NCBI GenBank assembly: GCA_029215795.1
Contig: JARDYH010000004.1
Span: 35,902,001 to 35,966,000, forward strand
Length of the DNA stretch: 64,000 bases
Origin: Anniella stebbinsi
Lineage: Eukaryota > Chordata > Lepidosauria > Squamata > Anniellidae
Direction of reading: 5' to 3'
Positions 46,506-57,781 of this stretch are shown in pieces. Every line of letters starts with the position of its first letter. The stretch's first letter is position 1. Both the position numbers and the translations under genes were made by a program. The notes below the pieces were generated by a model. That model worked only from the letters and a program-made list of their open reading frames with translations. It made no database searches and was not told the origin of the DNA.

Positions 46506-47675
46506 TAGCAGATTTAGTATTAGCTTTTGTGGTTTAGAGTACATTTCATGAGATGCCATTCCTGAGGAAACCTCCTTCATACAAGTATGGGGGTGGAAAG
46601 GGGAAATAGGGCCAAATGTCAATGAAATGCATGTATGCAGACAAACAAACAACCCATCCTGTGATGATTCTAAGTAAAACATAAGAGAAGCAGATGGACC
46701 GACCATTCACAACAGCAATTAATTGATGGTATTGCATATAACAGTTTTACTGTGTTACAGTTTTGCTGTGTTATCTAATTTAAGAATACATAGTTGAATT
46801 CCAGGCACACTGCCCCAACCTAACACCAGACTGGAATATGTTTCTAACACTCATTGGAGCTTTTTCAGCAGTGTTTTCCAATCTTTTGCCTGCACACACC
46901 CATTTGAACTGAATCAATTTGAACCATAGTCTTCACATTCCTTATTGTGAACAAGTCTCATGGCCTGCTTGACAACAATTGGTTGGAAGATAGCTTCTTT
47001 TGTTAAGCTTTGCATAAAGCCCTTAAGTGCATTTACATCCTGATTCAATTGATATAGCTTCCCTTCGGCAAATTAGCTATTCAGATTTTAGTTGCATTGA
47101 CTGAGAGCAGATAGAAAGGAATTCAGTCACTGCCCTAGGATTGCCCTAGGTTAACTCTTCATTTGCAATTGTCATAACAGTATTTCGCCATTGTACATTT
47201 GGTGTGGTTGTTCCAGGGAATTTCATGGATATATGGGCTTGTAAAACTGGTAGAATTTTGGAGTCTGGCAAGATTTCACAGTTTGAGTGTTTAAGAAGTT
47301 TCAAAAGTGCTTTTTCAGATCGTATATTGATGGCTACATTTATAAAATTAAGTCTTCTGTCTTAAGTGGAAGCAATTTAGTAGAATAATATTAGTTATCA
47401 GCTTGCCAATTTCTGTACTTTCATGCCATATTTTTTCTCTTCCTAAATCCAACAGTATCCATAATTGGAATGCTGGAGGGGGTAGAATCAAATTTCGGGA
47501 GGACCTCTCCCTCCAATTTTTGCTGGCAAATTCAAGTTAGGAGAATGTTCTTGAGACTACACCCCCCCACACAAGTTCAAGGAACAAGATATTGTTGCTT
47601 CAGATAAACACCAATCCTTAAAATTAATACATTTGTTTCTGAGCATATTAAAAATACAATACAAATACAAAATAC

Positions 47676-47697
47676 GTGTGTGTGTGTGTGTATATAC
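47676..47697. repeat. (TG)n microsatellite
   Basis: Eight TG units followed by TATATACATATA. Confidence 0.9.
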
Positions 47698-48701
47698 ATA
47701 TAATTCCTTGCTCCCTAGTTACCCACAGCAATGTAACTTTCACAGTTCAAAAGAGGGAAAATAGACCTGTAACTGCTATTGTTACTTGCCTTGGTTTGAA
47801 GTCTGGATCTTGAAGCTCTTCATCCATCCATGGCCAATGAATCAGATAGTATTTGGTTGTTCAGCTTCCTCCAAAAGGTGCTCCATCATCTTTAAAAGCT
47901 ATTGTACTAAGTGTACTGGATGATAACACACAATGGAAAATAGATGAATTGATGTCAAATTCCATGTTAATCCAGCCAGTACAATTAGGACAGGCACAAA
48001 TACAGGTTGAAATAATTCCCCTCAGGCAAAGGACTCCTCTCTCCATTGCCTGCACCAATCCCAGTGAGTCAGCAGTTTCAGGTAAAGCCATTGTTCCTCA
48101 GGACTCCTTGATGAACAAATCAGTAAGTAGGATGTTTACTCAAAGGAATGTCCACCCCTTCTTCCCAGTCTTAGAGTTGCCCTGGATTTCTTTAACTGAT
48201 AAAGGAACTACTTTGTTTTTGTTTTTACTGGGACCTCCTCAAGTCCACCAACTGGAATCTGTGCAAAACCATCATTTGGAAAGTGTGTGTGTGTGTTGGG
48301 GTGTAGACATATAATTTGTTGTCCGTTCCAGAATTGAGCTTGCAATCCAGCCACAAAAGATCCACTGCTGATTCCCACTGAACCCAAATTTCCTTCCTTC
48401 CATCACAGGACACCAACTTCTCTTATTCTTGCTTCAGTTGGGAGTCTGAAACCTTGGCTGATCTGTTCCAAATCAGCCAAAAAACTACCAGGAAATCCTG
48501 GTCTTCCTTCTCCCCCCACCTCTGCTCTAGATCTTTTGCAGCTACGTGACAGCCAGAAATTCAAGTATGACTTTTATTCCCATGGAGAATAAATCCAGCA
48601 TTCTGTTCGCACAGTGACCACCCAGTTTACAATATTTTACAATTTGTTAATGTACTAATTATGCCTTAAATAACCTTGTTATATCAACAGGGTAATAAAT
48701 G

Positions 48702-48921
48702 TAGGCTGACCATATGAAAAGGAGGACAGGGCTCATGTAACTTTAACAGTTGTAGAGAAAAGGGAATTTCAGCCAGTGTCATTTGTATGCAATTAGTTCC
48801 TGATAAAATTCCCTCTTCATCACAACAGTTAAAGTTGCAGGGGCCCTGCCCTCTTTTGTATCTGGTCACTCTAGTATAGTGCATGCAACTTTCCCTGTCC
48901 TCCTTTTCATATGGTCAGCCT
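48702..48921. mobile_element. Family A hAT-like MITE, dimer with deleted right arm
   Basis: Starts TAGGCTGACCATATGAAAAG and ends CTTTTCATATGGTCAGCCT. AATAAATG lies at 48694-48701 and at 48922-48929, an exact octamer if the last A of the right end is counted in the duplication. The left half matches the 319-bp dimer; most of the right half is missing. Confidence 0.75.
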
Positions 48922-49212
48922 AATAAATGGGTGTACTTCCCCCATCTTTCCAATGCATGCTCTCTGGAGAATTTGATACATGTTCTGTTCAGAACTCCAC
49001 AAACCAGATGCTACAAATGTAAAATATCCCTTAATTGGGGAATTTTCATCTGCTAATCTGTCTTGAATTATTGCCCTTCTGGGCAGGAATTTGTATTACT
49101 CCTATATTTCTGTGTAAATATCTAGTACAATTGTGGCACAGAATATGAAACAATTATAGTTTATTAATGGCAAATTCAAGAAGAGTAATTAAAGATGTAC
49201 TCTTTTACATAT

Positions 49213-49345
49213 GTACCGGGGAATAAACTCTGTTTAATTCAGTGGGATTTTTTTTAGTAGACCATCATAGGATTGTGCTATAAGGATGAGTAAATATCTG
49301 AATTCAGTGGGGGCTTACTTTTAAGTAAACATGGCTTGTGCTACT
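49213..49345. repeat. Family C fold-back copies
   Basis: AATAAACTCTGTTTAATTCA, GTGGG and CATCATAGGATTGTGC, then AATTCAGTGGGGGCTTACTT. Confidence 0.55.
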
Positions 49346-49664
49346 TGGTGGGTTTGTTGTTGTTGTTAACTGAAGATGCTGTTAGAAAAAGCAAGAGATG
49401 TGCAATAAAAACTGTTCATCACTTACTCCATAAAAGCTCCATACAGGAAGCATTTTAGCAGAGATTCCCATTTGAATAAGAGTGAGGCAGTATAGTGAAT
49501 ATTGCCATGGGCTCTTTGACCTTTGCTCAAAGGAAAATATGGCTCCCCTTAAAAATTAGTTGTCAACTGAAAGCAGATATAGAGAGCTTTGTGTGTTTCA
49601 TAGGAAATGGTGGTAGATTTACATTTTGGTCCCAAAGAAACTGGCATAATTCAAAGGAATCTGG

Positions 49665-49765
49665 ATGTGCTTAGATAGATACCATCAAATCCAATGGTAT
49701 TTATGTACACTCACCAGGGAGTAAGCTCTACTGAATATGATTTAGTTCAGCATAGGATTGGCCCA
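49665..49765. repeat. Family C fold-back copy
   Basis: CAAATCCAATGGTATTTATG, AGGGAGTAAGCTCTACTGAA and AGCATAGGATTGGCC. Confidence 0.5.
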
Positions 49766-49949
49766 TTAGGCCTACTAACTTCAGCAAGACTTAGATGTGC
49801 CTAACTTTCCTTGAATTCAGAATGAGCGTGCTGTTTTGTACAAAGCTTCTCGTTTTATGAGGTATAAAGCATTCAGTTCTGGCATGTAATAAAGACAGCA
49901 CAAAGAGTCCAAAGCAGATCTTATTCTATTCCACAGGAAGATCTTTCCT

Positions 49950-50045
49950 AACTTTCCTATATTATTTTTACTCTGTATTTTATGTTTTTAGTTTGTACAT
50001 TGCCCAGAGAACTTCAGTTATTGGGAGATTTGAAGATGTATTTTT
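49950..50045 (+). repeat. LINE/SINE 3' tail
   Basis: TTTTATGTTTTTAGTTTGTA and ATTGCCCAGAGAACTTCAGT, then a GATTTGAAGATGTA ending. Compare the tail at 5926-6060. Confidence 0.4.
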
Positions 50046-50261
50046 AGTGCCTGTCTGCATGTACAACACACAGTCACATAGTGAAGAAAGAGCCCACATA
50101 CAAACAACTGTACAGGCTACACCTTTATTTTACTAACTTATAGAAGGTCATCTGAAATATTCTCAAAGCTGTACTTCTTTTTAAATAAAGAGAATAGCAT
50201 AATTAAAGCAAGATTTCCAAAAATAATCAGATTTTTCTTAAATTAGAAAAACCTGGGACCT

Positions 50262-50408
50262 ACCATGTGTGTTGGACTACAAATCCCATCTTTCTCCCAG
50301 CCAGCATGGCCAACGGCTAGGATCAGAGTGGGATGACCAAGGGCCATGCTGGCATGCAATGATAGGAGTCCAACGCATCTGGACTTCAGCAGTTAGGGAA
50401 GGTTGAAT
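50262..50408. repeat. Fold-back repeat, family B
   Basis: GTGTTGGACTACAAATCCCA, CAGCCAGCATGGCC, then GATAGGAGTCCAACGCATCT. Confidence 0.65.
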
Positions 50409-50849
50409 TAGATGGAGGATGGATAGCTAAGTTGCTAAAGTTTTTGTGCTCCTCCTGCTTAACCTTTTCAGGTAGCCAGCAAGAAATTCTAAAATGCTGG
50501 ATTTGGGGCCAAAGTGGGATGTGTGCGGGAGGGGATTTCAAATTGTGTGGACCAATCATCTTATTTCTAGCCAACTATATAGCCCAAGAGTTGTGTGGGT
50601 GGCCGACGTGAATTCAGGATGAAATGGAAAAAAAGGAGGAAGTCAAAATAATCCCTGTTATTTTTGTGGTGTTGGTGGTAGAGGGTCAAATGTGCTCCGC
50701 CAATCCTCAGATGAAGAGGTGTACTTTCTACAGAAAGTATCACTAGTGCAAAATGGAGCAGTCCATTTCAGGCAAGCCAGATAAGCCCAAGGCTAGATTG
50801 GTGTCAGTGAGCTTTGAATCGGATCAATAGAAGCAGCGGGGTCAAAGGC

Positions 50850-51300
50850 CAATGTGGTTCAGCATATAAAGAGTTCTATTTAGGATCGGGGAGACCTGGA
50901 TTTAGATCTCACCTCTGCAGTTTTTGGGTGCTTAGAGATGAGGCTTTTATTCTGCAATTGCCCCGTCACAAATGCAGAATTTTACAGGGAGTCCCGCCAC
51001 TGCCACCTACCATTTGTAACCCTCCCATGCTTTTCCATCACTCCTTCTGGCTTTTTTCTTACCATTAAAAAAAAAAATCTGTTAAGGAGAAAAAGATAGA
51101 CTAGTGCTAGGAGCCCTCCGTTCAGAAGCACCCGTACAGTGAGGTCGCTGGCCGTATGACTGTCTCCGCTTCCTATCTATAAAACGGGAACAATAGTGCC
51201 TTACCTCACAGGGATGTGGCAGTGATAAAAATCATAAAGAATTGTAAGTCACTTTGCAAGTTTAAAAGTGCTCTCTATAAACGTGATAAATAGTGGCAAC
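50850..51300 (+). repeat. MIR-like SINE, possibly split
   Basis: ATGTGGTTCAGCATATAAAG, GGAGACCTGGATTTAGATCT at 50850-50920 resembles the MIR head. TATCTATAAAACGGGAACAA, ACCTCACAGGGATGTGGCAG and GTAAGTCACTTTGCAAG at 51175-51260 resembles the MIR tail. The middle (50930-51110) is not explained. Confidence 0.45.
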
Positions 51301-51499
51301 AATAGAGGCAGCAGTTGTTTAGATGAAAGACTTCAAATGGCAATCTCAGCAGCCCCCCCCCCCCCAGATCACATTAGGTCTCATGCTGGGTGGTTGTATG
51401 AAATAGAGGTACAGGGGCAGATAGTCTGACGTCTCCATAGTGTTTCTTTCCCCTTTGCAAACAACATTTGCAATTTGGAGTGTTGGAAAAGGAGGGGTT

Positions 51500-51764
51500 A
51501 AAAATACCTTACTCTATGAGACCTACAGAATCAAGGAGTAGCTTCATAAGGGATCAATACTGCTCTGTGTACACGCATGTGAACATATAACAAGCTTATT
51601 CTTCGTTTAGAGCAGGGCTATATCTGCTGAAATATTTCAAAGCTTATCCCTCTCTGGATAGCTCATTCCAGCACTTGATCATGGCAGTAGGGAAACTTCG
51701 AGGAGGAGCAAGGGGGCTGGGATATAGAACAGGGGCAACCAGAAGTCAGGATCTTTCTTTCATC
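51500..51764 (-). other. MYL9: MYL9 3' untranslated region (start)
   Basis: Sequence after the MYL9 stop on the - strand. The nearest hexamer is the non-canonical AATAAG at 51595-51600, followed by GTTATATGTTCACATGCGTG, a fair GU-rich region. A canonical AATAAA lies only at 50946-50951. The true 3' end is undecided. Confidence 0.4.
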
Positions 51765-52049
<285 letters not shown>

Positions 52050-52210
52050 CTATGAAGAATTCCACACTGGCTCATGTCTTGCATCCTGCTCGGCATGCAC
52101 ATTATGCTTTGAAAACAGGGCTCCAGTTACTCGGACTGGAATCCTATTCACTAAAGTGTTTGAATACCAATTTCCCCAACATAAAAAGAACGGAGAAACC
52201 TCCAGACTCC

Positions 52211-52296
52211 CCAATCCTGATGCCCTCTAGATGTGTTGGACTACAACTTCTATCATCCCCAGCCAATGGACAGCACCAGGGTGGAGAAGGCTCAGT
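52211..52296. repeat. Fold-back repeat, family B (half copy)
   Basis: CCCCAATCCTGATGCCCTCT, TGTTGGACTACAACTTCTAT and CAGCACCAGGGTGGAGAAGG. The middle is shortened. Confidence 0.6.
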
Positions 52297-52315
52297 TTAA
52301 TCTAGCTCAATTTAA

Positions 52316-52400
52316 GAACATAAGAAGAGCCATACTGGTTCAGACCAAGGGTCCATCTAGTCCAGCATTCTGTTCCCACAGTGGTCAACCAGTTCCCACC
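52316..52400 (-). repeat. CR1-like LINE 3' end, antisense
   Basis: AAGAACATAAGAAGAGCCAT, GGTTCAGACCAAGGGTCCAT and CTAGTCCAGCATTCTGTTCC match the end of the element at 46060-46505. Only about 85 bp was inserted or remains. Confidence 0.8.
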
Positions 52401-52730
52401 ATTTAAGCTATTATCTCAGCCTGAAAGTGACCCATTTGGATGCTTCAAAGAAAATGCACAATAACATAGGGCCAAACTGGTACTTCACACCTGTCTATAA
52501 CACCCAAGTGTACTGCTGATGTGCCTCTATACAGATGTGAAACTTGTACTTGATCAGCCAAGGTCCCTGCCCTGAGGAGCATACAACTGAAATGGATAGC
52601 CGAGGAGAGAAAGGGGCAGAATTACAGGGGAAAGGGAAAATCCTAGTCAGCTGCATTCTTCCTGGCTCTCAGACACAGCTTAACTCATAATCTCTCATTG
52701 CAACAAAGAGATGATCTGCATGGAACATAC

Positions 52731-52892
52731 CTGTGGCCTCCTCATCAAAGCAGGCAAAAGCATTACGGATGACATCCTCGGGATCGGTGCCATTCAGCTT
52801 CTCTCCAAACATGGTGAGAAACATGGTGAAGTTGATGGGCCCAGGTGCTTCACTCATCATGCCCTCCAAGTACTCATCATTGGGATTCTTCC
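52731..52892 (-). CDS. MYL9: Myosin regulatory light chain 9, middle coding exon
   Basis: Follows acceptor TCTTTCAG and supplies GG to the split glycine codon. It reads [40 protein letters not shown] and [13 protein letters not shown], then donor ACAG/GTATG. It covers EF-hand 2 and the start of EF-hand 3, which no longer bind calcium in this family. LEGMMSEAP fits MYL9 rather than MYL12 (LDAMMNEAP). The 162-nt exon keeps phase 1 on both sides. Confidence 0.96.
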
Positions 52893-52989
52893 CTGAAAGA
52901 TGCAGCCAACTAAGAGATTAGTCCGTGTTTTGGTGCCCGGCCCAGCTGTGCTCTTCAGTTAAAGATCATTTCTGAGGTGCAGCTGCTAC

Positions 52990-53112
52990 AAACCTGGTGA
53001 CCTCCAGATGTTTTGGACTGCAACTCCCAGAATTCCTGACTATGCTGATTGGGGAGGATGGGAATTAAAAGTCCAACACATCTGAAGTGGCACTGGATTG
53101 GAGAAGGCTCTG
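52990..53112. repeat. Fold-back repeat, family B
   Basis: AAACCTGGTGACCTCCAGAT, GGACTGCAACTCCCAGAATT, then AAAAGTCCAACACATCTGAA. Confidence 0.7.
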
Positions 53113-53149
53113 GAGCACCTCTTTGTATTGCATATCCAGTGGAATTTTA

Positions 53150-53293
53150 GAATGTTTTAAGGATGTTTTTAGGATGTTTTAGGATGTTTTAATGCAGTTT
53201 TAATAATATGTGTCATGTTTTAATCAGTTTTATGTATTTTATCATGTTGTTGTTCCCCGCCTCGATCCAGACGGAGAGGCGGGTAAGAAATAA

Positions 53294-53369
<76 letters not shown>
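53150..53369 (+). repeat. LINE/SINE tail ending in (TTG)n(AAT)n
   Basis: GTTCCCCGCCTCGATCCAGA, CGGAGAGGCGGGTAAGAAAT and AAATTG lead into about 13 TTG units and then about 12 AAT units (53295-53369). Before that there are several near-copies of AGGATGTTTTA. Confidence 0.75.
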
Positions 53370-53746
53370 TTTCTCCTTCTGTGACTAGGGAAGAAAAAAG
53401 GCTAAGACATTGGAACTGGAATCACTCAGCAAAGAAACAGCAAAGCTGAGAAGAAGGACTTTTAAGCCCTGCAATTGTCCCTAATGTTGCTTATTATAAT
53501 CCCAGAAGAAAAACATAGAACTGAATGGAAGTTTTATTGGCTGGGGATCCCAAGGTGTGTGCTTAAGCTGCAGAATTTAAGCGTAATTTGCAGAAATGCG
53601 TTAGGAGACCGACTGCTTTTCTGCTGTGTTTTGCTGATAAATGCTTCTGTCCCAGGACTTTTGCACTTGTGCTGTTTTGGTGGGCAATTTTCCCCTTCCT
53701 TCTCTAGCACGTGGTTTGATTCATTCGCTTGAATCACTTGGAGCCT

Positions 53747-54206
53747 GTTCAGACATCACGCTAAGCTATGATAGTTAAGCATTGTGAGCTAACTATGGTG
53801 GCTTAGCGTGATATGGGTGGAGAGAAAAACGCAACAACAATAGTTATGAAAAAACCCTGGGTAATCATTTCCCTGCAGCAGGGTTAACCCCTCCCCCCTG
53901 GGGGGGGGGAGGCTTACCATTATGAATGGCAGGCTGCCCAGTTGCTAAAACAAGCTGCGAACATACAGATGACAGCCTAGAATGTCAGATGCAGCAGCTG
54001 TAGAGAGCGGATTCGTGCCGCCAAGGATGCCAATATACACGGCTAAACCATGTGAGGAATCGACAGAGGGGGGAGGTAGCAGAACCATGCGGTGTCACAT
54101 GTTCCTGGTCGTGTGGTGTGCCCAATTCTAGTGGTTCTGTTACCCCCCTTTCTCCGTAGTTACCCTAACCACACACCCTACTCACACGTGTGAATAAGGC
54201 CTTGGA
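53747..54206. repeat. Fold-back element, GTTCAGACATCACGCTAAGC family
   Basis: Left end GCCTGTTCAGACATCACGCT, right end CACACGTGTGAATAAGGC. CTTGGA is on both sides but out of register by two bases. Inside are inverted pairs such as AAGCTATGATAGTTA with TAACTATGGTGGCTT. It is probably a hAT-like MITE. Confidence 0.5.
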
Positions 54207-55039
54207 CTCCTTTTCTCTACACACACCTTTTCAATGATCACCTCCACATTTGGCCAAACTTCATGATGTTATATCATGTGTAGTGTTCCCCCCCCCCCAG
54301 TTTTGTTGATGTCAGTTTAAGAAAACGCAGCCATAAAGTGCAGTCTGCCTTGGAATACCCACATGAGCAGCTTTTCTGCTGGAAATCATCCTCACCTGCC
54401 TTTTCCCTATTTACGGTCTGGATGTGTGAGAACTGGGGAGTGGTGGAATATGGGTACCTGTATATTTTCCTATGGAAGTTATCCCCTTGAACTGTCTCAA
54501 TGCACTTCTGAATCCCCTTGAATCCTTAATTCAGTGCAGAACTGCAATTAATTATAGAGTTGGAAATCATCCAAAAAGCTTGGCTGGCTGGAACCCTGAC
54601 CAGGAGCACTCCCCACTGCAACAATTTGTTGCAGGTCGCACTTGTTTTATTAGAATCCCCATTGGTCCACCACTGTGTGCTAAGTATACAAAGCAAGAAT
54701 ACATGCTCAGGACTTTTCGACAGTTAAAACATAATTAATCTGTGTTAAATACTCCCAAGTTGGTTAAAAAATATAAGAAGTACCTTGCAGGATCAGACCA
54801 GGATTCCCAGCAACTAGCAAGTACTAGGTGGTCTGCTGGAAATTGGCGAGTGCAAACAGTTTGCATTCTGCCTACACTTGACTTAGTCTAGCCCTCCTGA
54901 CATAATATAGGGCCATAATTTGCTCACTAGCTGCACCCAGTCCTGGGACAAAAGTAACCAGCAATATTGGCCAGCAAGAAAGAAAAAGACTTCATTCTCC
55001 AACATGTTTCTGCAGACTATGAGTTGGATCCTGTCTAAC

Positions 55040-55150
55040 ATTGCAATCCTATATGCATTTCCTTGGATGTAAGCCCAGTTGACTTCAACAGGTAAGTGTG
55101 AATAGATCTAATTGAGCATGGGTCCCATTGAACTCCATGGGATATGTTAG
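55040..55150. repeat. Family C fold-back copy
   Basis: TTGCAATCCTATATGCATTT, GATGTAAGCCCAGTTGACTT, then GGGTCCCATTGAACTCCATG. Confidence 0.6.
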
Positions 55151-55267
55151 TCAAGACCTAATTTAAGTCTTCTGCTAATTTAGCCTGGGTCCAAACCTAT
55201 GACAGCAGCTCATTTTGGCACAGAAGGAAAAACACAAACTCAGGATAATTTGACATAGTGTGTGTAT

Positions 55268-56290
55268 TAGGGTGACCAGATTTTGGAACCAAAATCCCGG
55301 TCCCCCCCTGCCACCCAAAACAAACCCCCCACCAAACCACCCACCCCCAAAAAACATCAGCCCGGACCTACCGGGTTCTCTTCCGCTGCCGCCCCCGCCG
55401 GGTCCGCCGCCCCCCCCCCCAGGTCCCCTGCCGCCACCGCCGGGTCTTCCACCGCTGCCGGGTCCCCCGCCGCTGGGCTCGTAAGGCCAGCGGCCGCGCG
55501 GAAGAGGCAGGGGAGGGCCGGATCCGGAAGTGACATAATCGGCCCTCCCCCACCTCTTCCGCGCGGCCTCTGGCCTCGTCGGGGCTAGTCGCGATGGCGA
55601 CGACCCCCGAGGAGCCCGGATGCCCGTGCGGAAGAGGCGGGGGAGCTCCCCCGCCTCTACCGCGCAGGCGTCCGGGCTCCTCGGGGGTCGTCGCCATCGC
55701 GACTAGCCCCGACGAGGCCAGAGGCCGCGCGGAAGAGGCGGGGGAGGGCCGATTACGTCACTTCCGCATCCGGCCCTCTCCCGTCCCTTCCGCGCGGCCT
55801 CTGGCCTCACGAGCCTGGCAGCGGCGGTGGAGGACATGGCGGCGGCAGACCCGGCCGCTCCAGCAGGTAAGTGCCCCGCGCCCCTGACCCGCAGGGGCGT
55901 CCGCTTCCCTCCGGTGCTCGAATCTACTGAGAAACAGGCTTCGCGGCCTGTCTCTCAGTATCGCGCCAGGTGATGACGTCATCACCCGGCGCGCTACTGA
56001 GGGACAGGCCGCGAAGCCTGTTTCTCAGTTGATTCGAGCACCGGAGGGAAGCGGATGCCCCTGCGGGTAAGGAGCGTGAGGCACGAGGGAGGGCACTTAC
56101 CTGCTGGGGCAGCCGCTTTCGGAGCTCCTCCGCCGCCACCACCACCAGGTCTACCGCCGCTCCTTGCTTGCTGCCACCGCCGCGTGACCCCCCCGCCACC
56201 CCGGTTTGCCCCCACCACCCCCCGGTTGGGCCGGTTCGCCCCAGGTTTCCCGGTTAGGACCGGGAAACCCCGAGCCATCTGGTCACCCTA
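55268..56290. mobile_element. GC-rich non-autonomous hAT element, 1023 bp, exact 8-bp TSD
   Basis: GTGTGTAT stands at 55260-55267 and again at 56291-56298. The element starts TAGGGTGACCAGAT and ends ATCTGGTCACCCTA, exact inverted termini shared with the family A MITEs. The interior is very GC- and CpG-rich, unlike its AT-rich neighbours. It is built from two palindromes: 55476-55815, with its axis in GAGCTC (55643-55648), and 55888-56067, with its axis in TGACGTCA (55974-55981). It carries ETS-like and CRE-like motifs and splice-donor sequences in both orientations, and no transposase. The flank is TG-rich, which slightly weakens the octamer match, but the exact termini make the borders secure. 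Confidence 0.85.
55753..55866 (+). promoter_or_regulatory. Promoter-like module plus exon-like segment inside the hAT element
   Basis: TTACGTCA (55753-55760, CRE-like) runs into ACTTCCG (55760-55766, ETS/GABPA on the - strand). About 70 bases on is GACATGGCGGC, a YY1-like site over an ATG at 55836-55838. Ten codons follow (MAAADPAAPA) and then CAG/GTAAGTG at 55866/55867, close to the ideal splice donor. A mirrored CCGGAAGTGAC (55524-55534) lies on the other side of the first palindrome. Each motif is seen; that the set works as a promoter and first exon is inference. Confidence 0.4.
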
Positions 56291-56511
56291 GTGTGTATGT
56301 GTGTGTTGCGGAGTGGGGTGGGAATAACTCCTGTCATTAAATATATCAGCCAGATCTTAAATGTAAATCATACTCAGCTTTGGGGTGGGGTAGGGGACAG
56401 TCCAAGAAATATTATTTGGAAGTTGCAAATCCACTTTGCTCCGTATCCTTTATCTGGTTGTGACAATTATCACAGAATAGATGCAGGAACACTAATGTAG
56501 TATAAAAAAAT

Positions 56512-56604
56512 CCGGAGAACAACTCCCAAGAGCCCTAGCCAGCATTGCCCATGGCCAGGAATTATGGGAGTTGTAGTCCAGAAATCTGGACTAGCCCAGA
56601 TTGC
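56512..56604. repeat. Fold-back repeat, family B
   Basis: GAACAACTCCCAAGAGCCCT and CCAGGAATTATGGGAGTTGT form the core; the outer arms are lost. Confidence 0.65.
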
Positions 56605-56814
56605 CTATGCATGTCACAGAGTGTATGGTGGGGGAACCCACAATCATATAAAATTGATCCCCAATGTGAATGTCCACAGACATTTGCCTGAAACATATGT
56701 TTGTCTTTCCATTTTTGTACTTATTTCTGCAAAATTCATTGTCATTCTGATATCTCTAGTACAAAGACTAATGCCTTGCACTAAGTCTATGAAAAGCCCT
56801 AACAGTGCCAGCCT

Positions 56815-56892
56815 ATATATGTCTACTCAAAAGTAAGTCCCATTGACTTCAGTGGGGCTTACTCCCAGGTAAATGGGTACAGGATTTCTGCC
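56815..56892. repeat. Family C fold-back copy, well preserved
   Basis: ATATATGTCTACTCAAAAGT, AAGTCCCATTGACTTCAGTG, GGGCTTACTCCCAGGTAAAT and ACAGGATTTC. Confidence 0.65.
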
Positions 56893-57519
56893 TAAATTAG
56901 CATTTGATTACAGGAGAAGGTTATTGGATAACATAATTCCTCCAAAAGAATCACAATGATGAGAAGTGAGCCAAAGTCACTTATATATAGCATATAAGCA
57001 TCTTCAGTTAAGCCAACTGGTTTGACTGTATTCTAGCAGTGAGACGTTTGCAACAGAAACCTGAATATAAACATTGCATTGTAGCCTGGCTAAGCTAGGG
57101 TAATAAAATGTCCCTGTGACCTTGTCCTCACAAACAAAAGTGAATGGCCCCTTTGCTCATATAAGGCACTTCCCCATAAATCGCCCATAAAACCAGATCC
57201 TGGGGGGTACAGCTTAGGAGACTAACATGATTAGCCAGAATGCAAGGCAGATAATCGGAAGGAAAAATATTGCAAAGTCAGTATGACTTTGTAATAAAAT
57301 GGGAGGAAATCCCAGACTGCTCAAGGTGACTGCGTGTATGCGTTGATGTATCCATGCCTGCAGGATCCCCATTTCTGGATGAACTACTTCTGGATTGCTC
57401 AATTGGCTCAATGTTAATGGGGGGGGGGGGGACATATTAGCTTTTATCTACACAAGTATATAGCTGAATGCCCTCTAGTGGCCATGTGTACAAATGCAAC
57501 TGTTTAAATACGCTGTAAC

Positions 57520-57606
57520 ACAGCCTTCCCCCAACCCGGCTTGATGGGGCATGCTGAGAGCTGTTCTCCAACACCCGTGGAGGGTACCAGGTTTGGGGAA
57601 AGCTGC
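57520..57606. repeat. Fold-back repeat, family B (divergent)
   Basis: CAGCCTTCCCCCAACCCGGC, then GGAGGGTACCAGGTTTGGGG, AAAGCTG. The centre is changed. Confidence 0.65.
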
Positions 57607-57781
57607 TAGAATACTTCTGTGCTTTAAGGGTGCTTCCAGATGAAGCTTTTATGGTGCCATCTGCCTGCCTCATTCACAGACTTCTAGGAGGAATGGGGAC
57701 CAGCTGACGTCTTCAATTTGTAACCGTGTTTTCTCACAGCTTCTTCCATCTTTTCTCTTACTGCAGATAATCCGTTAAAGG

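Larger units (their letters stand above)
32600..51500. other. TGIF2 - MYL9 intergenic region
   Basis: About 19 kb without a host gene. The two genes are in the same orientation, so this holds the 5' flank of TGIF2 and the 3' flank of MYL9. It is largely transposon debris: hAT-type MITEs, fold-backs, CR1 and other LINE 3' ends, SINEs and an L1-like tail. Stretches such as 38.2-39.6, 43.7-44.8 and 46.6-48.6 kb show nothing I can name. Confidence 0.7.

Noticed and set aside
53747..54206. 8-bp target duplication around the fold-back element
   Set aside because: CTTGGA occurs on both sides but is shifted by two bases relative to the inverted termini, so it cannot be claimed as a duplication.
55836..55866. 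A host gene's first exon at its native location
   Set aside because: It is wholly inside a transposon with exact termini and target duplication, and there is no downstream exon on the + strand; kept only as a possible captured segment.
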